Shown in pieces: positions 41,797 through 50,875 of a stretch of DNA of 64,000 nt. This stretch comes from Streptomyces sp. SAI-127 (GTDB taxonomy: Bacteria > Actinomycetota > Actinomycetes > Streptomycetales > Streptomycetaceae). Both the position numbers and the translations under genes were made by a program. The stretch lies in NCBI RefSeq assembly GCF_029894425.1, contig NZ_JARXYJ010000001.1, positions 1 through 64,000 of the forward strand, written 5' to 3'. The notes beneath the pieces were generated by a model. That model did not search any database, was not told the origin of the DNA, and was given only the letters and a program-made list of their open reading frames with translations. Position 1 is the first letter of the stretch; every line of letters starts with the position of its first letter.

Positions 41797-43194
41797 TCAC
41801 CGGCGTGACGCCGCCACCTCGTCGAGGACTCTCACGGTGTCCGCCCCCAACTCCCCTGCAGTACCCCGTGGTTGAGGTGGCAGCGGTGACCGTACGGCGT
41901 GTGTCTGCCGCAGCCGTGGGCAGTGGACGCTCCAGGCACCGTTGTCGCCGTGCACTGTGTGAGCTGCCAGCGGTGGGCCGCCGGTGAAGGCCGCGACGAC
42001 CTCCCTCATCGCCACGTCGATCAGGTGACCGCCACCGGTCGCGAGGGAGGCGAGTGCTCCGAGCCCGGCCACAAGACCGGTGAGCGGGTCGGCGACGGCG
42101 TCGGCGCAGAACACGGGCTCGCCGCCCGTCCAGCCGACGAGGCCGCCCGCCACTGCGGCGTCGTCCCCGAAAGCCACCCGGTCGGGGTGTGCACGGCCGT
42201 ATCCGGTGATGGCAAGCCAGACCTTGCCCGGGCGGTGTGTCCGTTGTTCCGGGGCCATCCCCAGCTGCCGCAGTGCGCGTGGCCGGGAGGCCTCGATGAC
42301 CACGTCGGCGGCGTCGATCAGGGCCGCCAGGGCGGTGCGGCCCTCGCGGGTGGTGAAGTCGACGGCGACGCTTTCGTGGCCGGCGTGCAGCCAGTCGTAG
42401 AAGAGGCGCTTGCCGTTGCGCGTGCCGTCGGGGCGACGGGTGCTCTCCACCTTGATCACGCGCGCGCCCGCCTGGTGCAGCAGGTCGGCACACAAGGGTC
42501 CGGCCCAGAGCGAGGAGAGGTCGACGACCAGTGGGCGGCGGCCGGGCACCGGTCGTACCGAGGGCGCAATACGTCTGACCCGCCAGGGAGTGGGAGGGAC
42601 CGATGGTGCGGGCGGGAGCCCCGCGGCCGGGATACCGAGCATCTGGGCGCGCTCCGCGAGGTCCCCCGCCGGCATGCGCCGCACGGCCCGGGTGAGTGCT
42701 CGCCAGGGGTCGTCCACGTCGGTGCGCCCCAGGAGTGCCGGGAGCAGTTCGAGGTCGTCGGCGCGGCTGAGGGAGACAGCGCACCATCCGTCCGCCGCCC
42801 GCAGCAGCCGGGTCGCCCCACCCGCGGAAAGGCGACCGTGCCGGGTCAGCCCCAGTGCGCCCGCGCGCCCGGTGAGCAGGGCCAGGGGGTCCACACGGAC
42901 CGGGTGGGCGAGGGCAGCTCCAAGAGGCTGGAGTGCGGAAGCGGCGGCCCGCAGCAACGGGACGGCGCTCGCCGGGGAGAGCACGGGCGGGCCCGAGGCG
43001 TGACCGGTCAGGGACATGGCGCCGGACGTGGCCCAGTCCCGGCAGGGGCAGTCGGCCGTCCCGGTTGGGATCGGCGGACCGGTCGGGGCCAGCGGCCCGG
43101 TCGGGGCCAGCGGCCCGGGTGCGTCGTGGATCGTGGCCAGCCAGCGCCGTACGGTCGACGGCCCGTCGCCGCCGGCCCGCGTGTGGTCGTTCAC
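41797..43194 (-). CDS. Type III (CaiB/BaiF) CoA-transferase with apparently permuted domain order
   Basis: In this 465-residue protein the usual N-terminal core (PLVVDLSSLWAGPLCADLLH, GARVIKVES, SVAVDFTTREGRTALAALID, YGRAHPDRVAFGDDAAVAGG) begins only at about residue 200. The preceding 200 residues look like the part that normally comes later (TRLLRAADGWCAVSLSRADD, LAERAQMLGIPAAGLP). An early tandem repeat gives GPLAPTGPLAPTGP. GTG 43194 overlaps the stop of the dehydrogenase gene. An aspartate equivalent to the catalytic residue may be in FGDDAAVAGG. It is last gene of the large minus-strand operon and presumably moves CoA between acids of the pathway. Confidence 0.75.
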   Translation of the reverse strand: MNDHTRAGGDGPSTVRRWLATIHDAPGPLAPTGPLAPTGPPIPTGTADCPCRDWATSGAMSLTGHASGPPVLSPASAVPLLRAAASALQPLGAALAHPVRVDPLALLTGRAGALGLTRHGRLSAGGATRLLRAADGWCAVSLSRADDLELLPALLGRTDVDDPWRALTRAVRRMPAGDLAERAQMLGIPAAGLPPAPSVPPTPWRVRRIAPSVRPVPGRRPLVVDLSSLWAGPLCADLLHQAGARVIKVESTRRPDGTRNGKRLFYDWLHAGHESVAVDFTTREGRTALAALIDAADVVIEASRPRALRQLGMAPEQRTHRPGKVWLAITGYGRAHPDRVAFGDDAAVAGGLVGWTGGEPVFCADAVADPLTGLVAGLGALASLATGGGHLIDVAMREVVAAFTGGPPLAAHTVHGDNGAWSVHCPRLRQTHAVRSPLPPQPRGTAGELGADTVRVLDEVAASRR

Positions 43195-44339
43195 AGCCCC
43201 AGCGACTTCGCGACGATCACCTTCATGACCTCGCTGGTGCCCCCGTAGATCCGCGTGATCCGGGCATCGGTGTACAGCCGGGCGATCGCTTGCTCCTGCA
43301 TGTAGCCGTATCCGCCGAAGAGTTGGAGGCACCGGTCGACCGCCCGCGCCTGCACCTCGGTGCAGAACAGCTTCGTCTTCGCCGCGTCCGGACCGGACAG
43401 GTCACCCGCGACCAGGGCGAGGACGGCCCGGTCGAGCATCGCCTGGGCGGCCTCGATCTCCGTTGCCACGGCGGCGAGTTCGAACTTCGTGTTCTGGAAG
43501 GACGCGACCGGCTTCCCGAAGGCCTTGCGTTCCTTGACGTAGGCGATGGTCGCCTCCAGGGCGGCGGCTGCTTGTGCGACCGAACCGACGGCGACCGTGA
43601 GCCGCTCCTGAGGCAGGTTGTGGCCGAGGTAGCCGAAGGCGGCGCCCTCTTCGCCGAGCCGGTTCGCCATGGGCACGCGGACGTCGTCGAAGGCCAGCTC
43701 GACGGTGTCCTGCGCTTTGATGCCGATCTTCTCCAGGGTGCGGCCGCGGGTGAAGCCGGGCATGCCGTCCTCGACGACGAACAGGGTGAGGCCGGCCCGC
43801 CGGTCGTCCGGGTCGGTCGACGTACGTGCCACGACGATCACCAGGTCGGCGAGGAGACCGCCCGTGATGAAGGTCTTCGCGCCGTTGACGAGGTAGTGGT
43901 CTCCGTCGCGTACGGCGGTGGTGCGGATGCCGGCGAGGTCGGAGCCGGTGCCGGGCTCGGTCATGGCGACGGCGGTGAGGAGACTTCCGGTGGCCAGGCC
44001 CGGGAACCAGCGCTCGCGCTGTTCGTGGTTCGCGTACGCGAGGAAGTACGGGAGGATCACGTCGAGTTGGGTGCGTACGGTGCCCAGCGTCACCAGGGCG
44101 CGGGCGGCCTCCTCCTGGAGGACCACGTTGTAGCGGTAGTCGGCGACGCCCCCTCCCCCGTATTCCTCGGGGATCGCGACGCCGAGCAGCCCCAGTGAGC
44201 CGAGCTTGTGGAACACCTCGCGCGGCAGCTGCCCGGCCTTCTCCCAGTCGGAGTAGTGCGGGACGACCTCCTTGGCGATGAAGTCGCGGGCGAGTTCGCG
44301 GAACGCGTCGTGGTCGGGGGTGAAGAGGTCGCGGCGCAT
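43191..44339 (-). CDS. Acyl-CoA dehydrogenase (long-chain/LCAD-like)
   Basis: The 382-residue protein has the complete family layout: PEEYGGGGVADYRYNVVLQE, AVAMTEPGTGSDLAGIRTTA (FAD/substrate motif), NGAKTFITGGLLAD, ERKAFGKPVASFQNTKFELA, LQLFGGYGYMQE and RITRIYGGTSEVMKVIVAKS. The probable catalytic glutamate is in NLPQERLTVA, the LCAD/isovaleryl position, rather than at the IYEGT site. AAGGGGA precedes ATG 44339. It lies 14 bp after the thiolase gene. It oxidises an acyl-CoA to the 2-enoyl-CoA, passing electrons to ETF. Confidence 0.9.
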   Translation of the reverse strand: MRRDLFTPDHDAFRELARDFIAKEVVPHYSDWEKAGQLPREVFHKLGSLGLLGVAIPEEYGGGGVADYRYNVVLQEEAARALVTLGTVRTQLDVILPYFLAYANHEQRERWFPGLATGSLLTAVAMTEPGTGSDLAGIRTTAVRDGDHYLVNGAKTFITGGLLADLVIVVARTSTDPDDRRAGLTLFVVEDGMPGFTRGRTLEKIGIKAQDTVELAFDDVRVPMANRLGEEGAAFGYLGHNLPQERLTVAVGSVAQAAAALEATIAYVKERKAFGKPVASFQNTKFELAAVATEIEAAQAMLDRAVLALVAGDLSGPDAAKTKLFCTEVQARAVDRCLQLFGGYGYMQEQAIARLYTDARITRIYGGTSEVMKVIVAKSLGL

Positions 44340-44353
44340 GGTTCCGGTCCCCT

Positions 44354-45502
44354 TCAGCGGGCGGCGAGTTCGACGACGGTGGCGTTGGCGGTGCCGCCGC
44401 CTTCGCACATGGTCTGCAGGCCGTAGCGGATGCCGTTCTCGCGCATGTGGTGGATCATCCGGGTCATCAACACGGCGCCGGATGCGCCGAGCGGATGGCC
44501 CAGGGCGATGGCGCCGCCGAGCGGGTTGAGCAGGCGGGGGTCGGCGCCGGTCTCGGCGAGCCAGGCGAGAGGTACGGGCGCGAAGGCCTCGTTCACCTCG
44601 TACACCCCGATGTCGGCGAGGGCGAGGCCCGCCTTGCGGAGCACCTTCACCGTGGCGGGGATCGGACCGGTGAGCATCAGTACGGGGTCGGCGCCGACGA
44701 CCGCACCCGCCCGGTACCGGACCAACGGGGTCAGGCCCAGCTCACGGGCCTTGTCCGGTGTCGTCACCAGGAGTGCGGCCGCGCCGTCCGAGATCTGGGA
44801 GGCGTTGCCCGCGTGGATCAGGCCGTCCTCGCTGAAGGACGGCCTGAGAGAGGCGAGCATTTCGACGCTGGTGGTGCGGCGTACGCCTTCGTCTGCGCTC
44901 ACCGTCGCCCCCTGCGCCATCACCGGGACGATCTGGCGGTCGAACGCGCCGGCGTCCTGCGCGGCCGCGGCACGCGCATGTGACAGGGCGGCGAACTCAT
45001 CGGCCTGGGCACGCGTGATGCCCCACTTCTGCGCGATCTTCTCCGCGGATAGGCCTTGGTTGAAGTCGAATCCGTCGTAGCGGGCCAGGACTTGAGGGCC
45101 GTACGGCTGCCCACCCGCCCTCGCGGCGCCCAGCGGCACCCGGCTCATGACCTCCACGCCGCCGGCGACGACCACGTCCATCTGCCCGGACAGGACGGCC
45201 TGCACGGCGAAGTCCAGAGCCTGCTGACTGGAGCCGCACGCGCGGTTGACCGTGGTGCCGGGCACGGACTCGGGCCAACCCGCCGCGAGGACCGCATAGC
45301 GGGCGATGTTGGCGGACTGGTCGCCGATCTGTCCCACGCAGCCCCACACCACGTCGTCCACCACGGCCGGATCGATACCGGTGCGGTCGACGAGTGCGCC
45401 CAGGACCACGGCGGAGAGGTCGGCGGCGTGGACGGCGGACAGGCCTCCGCCCCGTTTGCCCGCGGGGGTGCGGACCGCCTCGACGATCACTGCTTCAGGC
45501 AT
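44354..45502 (-). CDS. Thiolase (acetyl-CoA acetyltransferase family)
   Basis: The 382-residue thiolase has nucleophile Cys in VNRACGSSQQALDFAVQAVL, NEAFAPVPLAWL, the GGAIALGHPLGASGAVLMTR His motif and MCEGGGTANATVVELA with the second cysteine. All active-site residues are present, in the degradative thiolase arrangement. Its start overlaps the end of the enoyl-CoA hydratase gene by 8 bp. It would release acetyl-CoA or propionyl-CoA from a 3-ketoacyl-CoA at the end of the ring or side-chain degradation. Confidence 0.92.
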   Translation of the reverse strand: MPEAVIVEAVRTPAGKRGGGLSAVHAADLSAVVLGALVDRTGIDPAVVDDVVWGCVGQIGDQSANIARYAVLAAGWPESVPGTTVNRACGSSQQALDFAVQAVLSGQMDVVVAGGVEVMSRVPLGAARAGGQPYGPQVLARYDGFDFNQGLSAEKIAQKWGITRAQADEFAALSHARAAAAQDAGAFDRQIVPVMAQGATVSADEGVRRTTSVEMLASLRPSFSEDGLIHAGNASQISDGAAALLVTTPDKARELGLTPLVRYRAGAVVGADPVLMLTGPIPATVKVLRKAGLALADIGVYEVNEAFAPVPLAWLAETGADPRLLNPLGGAIALGHPLGASGAVLMTRMIHHMRENGIRYGLQTMCEGGGTANATVVELAAR

Positions 45503-46358
45503 CGCGGGGTTCCTCCGTTGACATGGTGACGGGCGCGACGGCGGACGCGGGTACGGCCCAGGTCCCCGTGAAGACAGGTGCGCGTTTCTCGGCGAAGGCC
45601 GCGTAGGCCTCGGGGGCGTCCGCCGTCGCGAAGTTGACCACCTGCGCGCGTGCCTCCGCAGAGAGGGCTTCGCGCAAGGTGTGGCCCATGCCCTCGTTGA
45701 GCAAGGCCTTGCTCTGGGCGAGTGCGATCGCGGGTCCTTGTGCGAGGCGGACGGCGAGCTCCTCGACGTAGCCGTCGATCTCCTCCTCGGGCACGACCCA
45801 TGTCACGAGCCCCAGGGCGTGGGCCTCTTCCGCGTCGATCGTCTCCGCGAGCAGCGCGAGCCGCTTGGCCTGCTGCAATCCGACGTGCCGGGGCAGCAGC
45901 CAGGAACCGCCGAGGTCGAGGGAGAGGCCGCGGCGCGCGAAGATCTGCGAGAACCGGGAGCCTGGAGAGGCCGCGACGAGGTCGCAGCCGAGAGCGAGGT
46001 TCCAGCCCGCTCCGACGGCGACCCCGGTGACCTTGGCGATGGTGGGCACGGGCAACTCGTGCAGCAGCAGCGCCACGTCGGTCAGGGTCCGCATCCGGTG
46101 CAGGGGGTGGGTGTCGGGACGGGGGCTGCTGAGATCGGCGCCCGAACAGAACGCTCCCCCGGCACCCGTGAGCACCAGGGCCCGTACGGACCGGTCCTCG
46201 CCGACCGCCACGAGCGCGTCGTGCAGCGCGGACCAGAGGGCGGTGTCCAGGGCGTTCTTGCGGTGCGGGCGGTTGAGGGTGAGGGTGCGGATGCCCTCGG
46301 GGGTGTCGTGGGTCAGCAGAACGGGGGTGGTTCCGTTCCGGGCCTCGTACGCCGTCAC
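45495..46358 (-). CDS. Enoyl-CoA hydratase/isomerase
   Basis: The 287-residue crotonase-fold protein has RPHRKNALDTALWSALHDAL, LTGAGGAFCSGADLSSPRPD, KVTGVAVGAGWNLALGCDLV and RFSQIFARRGLSLDLGGSWL. The first catalytic glutamate position is replaced and an aspartate lies at the second (LSLDLGG), so it may be an isomerase or thioester hydrolase instead of a true hydratase. GTG 46358 overlaps the CoA-transferase stop (GTGA). It is part of the coupled minus-strand operon between CoA-transferase and thiolase. Confidence 0.87.
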   Translation of the reverse strand: MTAYEARNGTTPVLLTHDTPEGIRTLTLNRPHRKNALDTALWSALHDALVAVGEDRSVRALVLTGAGGAFCSGADLSSPRPDTHPLHRMRTLTDVALLLHELPVPTIAKVTGVAVGAGWNLALGCDLVAASPGSRFSQIFARRGLSLDLGGSWLLPRHVGLQQAKRLALLAETIDAEEAHALGLVTWVVPEEEIDGYVEELAVRLAQGPAIALAQSKALLNEGMGHTLREALSAEARAQVVNFATADAPEAYAAFAEKRAPVFTGTWAVPASAVAPVTMSTEEPRDA

Positions 46359-47665
46359 GACGGTCCCCTGACCTCGGGAGCTTCCCCGATCACCCCGGCC
46401 TCCCGCAGCGCGGCCATCTCCCCCGCACTCAGGCCGAGTTCGCCGAGCACCGTCTCCGTGTGCTCGCCGAGCCCCGGTACCGCGCCCATCCGCGCCTCGT
46501 AACCGGAGATGACCGGTGGCGGCAGCAACGCCGGGATCTCGCCCGCCGGTGTGGCCACGCCACGCCAGCGGTCGCGGGCGGTGAGCTGCGGGTGGGCGTT
46601 GACGTAACTCGGGGTGTTGTAACGGGAGTTGCCTATGCCGGCCCGGTCGGCACGGTCCTGGACCGTGCTCAGGTCGTGGCGGGCGCACCAGGCGGTGATC
46701 TCCTTGTCGAGGAGTTCACGGTGGGCGCACCGGCCGGTGTTGGTGCGGAAGCGGTCGTCGTCGGCGAGGTCGGGCCGCTGGATCAACTCCGTGGCCAGAC
46801 GCTGCCATTCGCGGTCGTTGGTCGTGCCGAGGACGACGGTCTGGCCGTCGGCGGTGCGGTACGCCCCGTACGGCGCGACGGCCGGGGAGCTCATGCCGAG
46901 CGGGTCGGGTTCCAGGCCCGAATGTCGGGTGTACGTGAGCGCGTAGCCCATGAGCTCGGTCATCGTGTCGAAGAGGCTGACGGCCACCGAAGGCGCGGGG
47001 TCACAGCCGGATCCGCGTGCCCCGTCGAGCCCTGGCCGCCGTTCCCCGTCGAGCACGGATCCGCGCCTCTCGTACAGCAGCGCCACGATGCTCAGCGCCG
47101 CGTACAGGCCGGTCGTGGTGTCGGCGACCGGCGGTCCCGGTTTCGCGGGGGCGCCGGGATGCCCGGTGATCGAGCAGGCGCCGGACTCGGCCTGGACGAG
47201 CAGGTCGTACGCGCGTTTGTGGGAGAGCGGGCCGCCGGGGCCGTAGCCGTCGATCTCCACACCGATGACGCCGGGATGGCGGGCGGCGAGGTCGCCGGGC
47301 GCCACACCGAGACGGGCCGTGGTGCCCGGCGTGAGGTTGGAGACCAGGACGTCGGCCCGGTCGAGCAGCCGGTGCAACAGGTCCAGGCCCGGCTCGGTCT
47401 TCAGGTCGAGGGTGACCGACTCCTTGCCGCGGTTGGCCCACACGAAATGCGCGCCGAGTCCGCCCACCACGTCGTCGTAGTGACGGGCGAAGTCACCGCC
47501 GCGCGGGTTCTCGACCTTGATGACGCGGGCCCCGAGGTCGGCGAGCGTGCGGGTGCACATGGGGGCGGAGACCGCCTGTTCCAGAGCGACGACGGCGACG
47601 CCGGCAAGCGGTCCCCGCACTCGACGTCCCCGCCCTCCTTGTCCCCGCCCCCCGGTTCCGGGCAT
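46355..47665 (-). CDS. Type III (CaiB/BaiF) CoA-transferase
   Basis: The 436-residue protein is in standard order: GPLAGVAVVALEQAVSAPMC, TLADLGARVIKVENPRGGDF, HFVWANRGKESVTLDLKTEP, and the catalytic Asp in SHKRAYDLLVQAESGACSIT. An insertion of about 20 residues rich in Gly/Arg/Asp follows ALLYERRGS. It transfers CoA to a carboxylic acid without ATP and so could be the activation step of this pathway, as no acyl-CoA synthetase is seen in the window. ATG 47665 overlaps the SDR stop (ATGA). Confidence 0.9.
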   Translation of the reverse strand: MPGTGGRGQGGRGRRVRGPLAGVAVVALEQAVSAPMCTRTLADLGARVIKVENPRGGDFARHYDDVVGGLGAHFVWANRGKESVTLDLKTEPGLDLLHRLLDRADVLVSNLTPGTTARLGVAPGDLAARHPGVIGVEIDGYGPGGPLSHKRAYDLLVQAESGACSITGHPGAPAKPGPPVADTTTGLYAALSIVALLYERRGSVLDGERRPGLDGARGSGCDPAPSVAVSLFDTMTELMGYALTYTRHSGLEPDPLGMSSPAVAPYGAYRTADGQTVVLGTTNDREWQRLATELIQRPDLADDDRFRTNTGRCAHRELLDKEITAWCARHDLSTVQDRADRAGIGNSRYNTPSYVNAHPQLTARDRWRGVATPAGEIPALLPPPVISGYEARMGAVPGLGEHTETVLGELGLSAGEMAALREAGVIGEAPEVRGPS

Positions 47666-48432
47666 CAGATCACCAGGCCGCCGTCGACAGGCAGGACCTG
47701 CCCGGTGACGAACGACGCGGCGTCGGAGGCGAGGAAGACGAAGGCCGGGGCGACTTCCTCAGGCTCGGCCCACCGGCCCATGGGGATACGGGCGAGCATG
47801 GGCCCGGCGAACTTCTCGTGCGTACGGATGGTTTCCGTCATCGGCGTGGCGGCCAGCGGTGCCACGGCGTTGACCGTGATCTGCTTCCGCGCCAGCTCGC
47901 GGGCGAGCGACTTGGTCATCCCGATGATCCCGGCCTTCGCGGCGGAATAGTTGACCTGGCCGAGCGTGCCGGTGAGCCCGGCGGACGAGGTCACGTTGAT
48001 GACGCGTCCGGTACCGCCCACGGGCAAGAACGGCAGCGCGGCCTGCGCGCACCGGAACGCGCCCATCACATGGATGTCGACGAGCCGCGTGACGCTCTCC
48101 TCGGTGAGGTCCGCGAACATGGCCGGCGCGGTGACACCGGCGTTGTTCACGAGGATGTGGAGGCGGCCGTCGGCGAGTTGAGCGGCCCGCGCGCAGGCGG
48201 CGTCGGCGGCGGCCCGGTCCCGTACGTCGAGAACCGCGCTCTCCGCCTTGCCGCCTCCGGCGCGGATCCTCGCGGCGCTCGCCTCGGCCGCCACGTCGTC
48301 GAGGTCCGTGACCAGCACGGTGGCGCCGGCCCGGGCGAGTGCCTGCGCCACGGCGGCACCGATGCCCGCCGCGGCGCCGGTGACGAGGGCCGAACGGCCG
48401 GTGAGCGCAAAGGGGTTGGCGGCGTCCGCCAC
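47665..48432 (-). CDS. SDR oxidoreductase (3-hydroxyacyl-CoA/3-ketoacyl type)
   Basis: The 255-residue classical SDR has SALVTGAAAGIGAAVAQALA, VTDLDD (Asp selects NAD), NNAG, SSAG then NYSAAKAGIIGMTKSLAREL, and VTGQVLPVDGGLVI. AGGAGGT lies 5 bases before GTG 48432, so this is where strong translation of the coupled downstream set (CoA-transferase, hydratase, thiolase, dehydrogenase, CoA-transferase) begins. In a CoA pathway the likely role is oxidation of a 3-hydroxyacyl-CoA. It is separated from the amidohydrolase upstream by 104 bp. Confidence 0.88.
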   Translation of the reverse strand: MADAANPFALTGRSALVTGAAAGIGAAVAQALARAGATVLVTDLDDVAAEASAARIRAGGGKAESAVLDVRDRAAADAACARAAQLADGRLHILVNNAGVTAPAMFADLTEESVTRLVDIHVMGAFRCAQAALPFLPVGGTGRVINVTSSAGLTGTLGQVNYSAAKAGIIGMTKSLARELARKQITVNAVAPLAATPMTETIRTHEKFAGPMLARIPMGRWAEPEEVAPAFVFLASDAASFVTGQVLPVDGGLVI

Positions 48433-48536
48433 GGTGCGACCTCCTGGGTCCGGCGATGAAAGGGCTACGACGGGCTGCATCGACGGCCCGGGGACCGGGC
48501 CGATCGGGCCGGTCGACGGCGCGTGAGCCGATCGGG

Positions 48537-49835
48537 CTACTTCGACGCGGCTGCGACCGCCCGCTGCGCCCGCTCCCGGTACCCGGCGAGCTTCTCGGCG
48601 GGCGCGACGAGCCGGTGGCTGCGCGACTGGACGCTCACGTCGTGCCCGACCGCCGCCGCCCGCAGCGCACCCACCGTCGCCTGCTCGCGCGGCACATGCG
48701 AGAAGGGGTCGAAGGAGAACCAGCGCATGGCGTTCGCGTACGTCATCTTGTTGATCTCGTCGTCCGGCACCTGGCAGGCGTCCATGACCCCGCCCAGCTC
48801 CTCGGGCGCGCCGGGCCACATGGAGTCGCTGTGCGGGTAGTCGGCCTCCCAGCAGATGTTGTCGATGCCGATGTCGTGCCGCAGCCGCACGCCCAGCGGG
48901 TCGCTGATGAAGCAGGTCAGGAAGTGCTCGCGGAAGACCTCGCTCGGCAGCTTTCCGCCGAAGTCCTGCAACGTCCAGGTGGAGTGCATCTCGAAGGTCC
49001 GGTCGACACGCTCGAGGAAGTACGGGATCCATCCTGTGCCGCCCTCGGACAGCGCGATCTTCAGGTCCGGGTAGTCCTTGACGGGCTTGGACCAGAGCAG
49101 GTCGGCCGCGGCGGTGACGATGTTCATCGGCTGCAGCGTGATCATCACGTCCGGCGGGGAGTCGGCGGCCGGGATGGTGAGCCGGCCCGAGGAGCCGATG
49201 TGCACGGACATCACGGTGTCGGTGTCGACTAGGGCCTTCCACAACGGGTTCCAGTACGGGTCGTGGAAACTGGGACAGCCGAGGGCGGCCGGGTTCTCGG
49301 TGAAGGTGAGCGAGTGGCAGCCCTTGGCGGCGACCCGCCGCACCTCGGCCGCGCACAGCTCCGCGTCCCATATCGCCGGCAGCGCCATCGGGATGAAGCG
49401 GCCAGGGTAGGCGCCGCACCACTCGTCGATGTGCCAGTCGTTGTACGCGCGCACCAGGGCGAGTGAGAAATCGGGGTCCTCGGTGGCGAACAGGCGGGCT
49501 GCGAAGCCGGGGAACGAGGGGAAGTTCATCGAGGCGAGCATGCCGCCCGCGTTCATGTCCTTGATGCGTTCGTGCACGTCGTAACAGCCGGGCCGGATCT
49601 CGTCGAGACCCTGCGGCTCCATGCCGTACTCCTCCTTCGGCCGCCCGGCCACCGCGTTGAGCGCGGCGTTCGGGATGACCGTGTCGCGGAAGGTCCACAC
49701 GTCGGTGCCGTCGTCCCGGTGCACCAGGCGCGGGGCGTCGTCGCGGTACTTCTTCGGCAGGTGGTTCACGAACATGTCGGGCGGCTCGATGATGTGGTCG
49801 TCGACGCTGATCAGGATCATGTCGTCCCGGTGCAT
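48537..49835 (-). CDS. Amidohydrolase (amidohydrolase_2 family)
   Basis: The 432-residue protein begins MHRDDMILISVDDHIIEPPD, then RLVHRDDGTDVW. Barrel motifs follow: NFPSFPGFAARL, GCHSLTFTENPAALG, VMSVHIGSSGRL, LSEGGTGWIPYFLERVD and NICWEADYPHSDSMWP. These match the decarboxylase/hydrolase group of metal-dependent TIM barrels, common in actinobacterial steroid-, terpene- and aromatic-type catabolic clusters. It lies between the small 108-residue protein and the SDR in the minus-strand array. The reaction is unknown; C-C bond cleavage or decarboxylation of a ring intermediate is plausible. Confidence 0.85.
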   Translation of the reverse strand: MHRDDMILISVDDHIIEPPDMFVNHLPKKYRDDAPRLVHRDDGTDVWTFRDTVIPNAALNAVAGRPKEEYGMEPQGLDEIRPGCYDVHERIKDMNAGGMLASMNFPSFPGFAARLFATEDPDFSLALVRAYNDWHIDEWCGAYPGRFIPMALPAIWDAELCAAEVRRVAAKGCHSLTFTENPAALGCPSFHDPYWNPLWKALVDTDTVMSVHIGSSGRLTIPAADSPPDVMITLQPMNIVTAAADLLWSKPVKDYPDLKIALSEGGTGWIPYFLERVDRTFEMHSTWTLQDFGGKLPSEVFREHFLTCFISDPLGVRLRHDIGIDNICWEADYPHSDSMWPGAPEELGGVMDACQVPDDEINKMTYANAMRWFSFDPFSHVPREQATVGALRAAAVGHDVSVQSRSHRLVAPAEKLAGYRERAQRAVAAASK

Positions 49836-49889
49836 GACGGGCCTCCAAGCGCGTACATACGCATGAGTACGAAGGTGTGCGGGGCGGGC

Positions 49890-50216
49890 TCAGTCGGACG
49901 CGGGCAGCGGCTTGGCCGCCTTGATCTCCATCACCGTGCCGTCGCAGGCGAGCGGCCCCCTGCCCGCGGCGGTGCACAGCAGCTCCAGGGAGCCGGAGGC
50001 GTCGACATAGCGCTTGCCGATGAGAGTGCCGGCGTTCTGGGTTGCGGGCGCGGCTGTGGCCGCGGGCGCCGCTTCGGCCGCCGGCACCATCGGCTCACCT
50101 CCGCAGGTGAGCCGCGGACGGGCGTCGGCCTGCGCCTTCACCACGACCACACGGGTACCGCAGACGGTGCTGGCCAGTTGCGCTCCGGGGCGCAGCCCCA
50201 GGGCCGGTGACGTCAT
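49890..50216 (-). CDS. Small conserved protein of CoA-catabolic clusters
   Basis: The 108-residue protein reads LGLRPGAQLASTVCGTRVVV and TCGGEPMV, a low-complexity Ala/Pro linker, then GKRYVDASGSLELLCTAAGR and EIKAAKPLPASD. I recognise the pattern (VCxTxVVVV...LTCGGxPM...GKRY...LLCTxxGxGPL) as a recurrent actinobacterial small protein next to acyl-CoA genes, but no function is known to me. Four cysteines suggest metal binding. It is the first gene of the large minus-strand array, divergent from the NTF2-like gene at 50450. Confidence 0.65.
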   Translation of the reverse strand: MTSPALGLRPGAQLASTVCGTRVVVVKAQADARPRLTCGGEPMVPAAEAAPAATAAPATQNAGTLIGKRYVDASGSLELLCTAAGRGPLACDGTVMEIKAAKPLPASD

Positions 50217-50449
50217 GCCGACTTCCCTTCCCCTGACGGACAGGATTCCCCTCTCAGTAAACGGAAACTATCTTCTCCTCATCCGCGAATCAACCATTCG
50301 TACGCAACATTGCGCGATACGCGGGGCATTTCCGCCGAGCAGACCCGACTCCCGCCCCCGGTTTGCACGTTGACGCCACACCACCCCCGTGGAACCCTGA
50401 AGAGAACCGCCGAGAACAGCATTCTCACGTTCGAGAACGGAGTGAACAG

Positions 50450-50875
50450 GTGACCTCACCCCGCCCGACCGACGACCTCATGGAGATCCACCAGCTCCTG
50501 GCCCGCTACGCGGTGACGATCACCCAGGGTGATATCGACGGCCTGCTCGAGGTGTTCACCGAGGACGGGACGTACAGCGCCTTCGGCGAAACCTACCCGC
50601 TCTCCGACTTCCCCGCGCTGGTCGCCGCCGCGCCCAAGGGGCTGTTCCTCACCGGCACCGCGCTGGTGGAGCCGGCCGGGGACAGCGCCACGGGCACCCA
50701 GCCGCTCTGCTTCGTCGATCACGCCACCCACGAGTTGCGCATCGGCTACTACAACGACACCTACCGGCGCACGGAACGCGGCTGGCGGCTGCACACCCGC
50801 GCGATGACCTTCATCCGCCGCAGCGGCGCCCACGACTCCGGTCGTCCGCACGCCTTCGACCCGGCGGGCGCGTGA
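50450..50875 (+). CDS. NTF2/SnoaL-like protein
   Basis: The 141-residue protein reads EIHQLLARYAVTITQGDIDG, LLEVFTEDGTYSAFGE, then TYRRTERGWRLHTRAMTFIR. These are the helix-strand pattern and W-x-[IL] strand of the cone-shaped NTF2-like fold used by ketosteroid isomerases, dehydratases and binding proteins. GTG 50450 has GGAGTGA just upstream. The stop overlaps the next gene (GTGA). The unit is divergent from the 108-residue gene; a TTCTC...GAGAA inverted repeat lies at 50422-50436 in the leader. Its role may be isomerisation or hydration of a pathway intermediate. Confidence 0.78.
   Translation: MTSPRPTDDLMEIHQLLARYAVTITQGDIDGLLEVFTEDGTYSAFGETYPLSDFPALVAAAPKGLFLTGTALVEPAGDSATGTQPLCFVDHATHELRIGYYNDTYRRTERGWRLHTRAMTFIRRSGAHDSGRPHAFDPAGA

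Noticed and set aside
49856..49865. CATACGCATG resembling the GntR palindrome
   Set aside because: It has a mismatch in the core, lacks the ACAT...GCT flanks, and lies in an unrelated CoA-catabolic operon.
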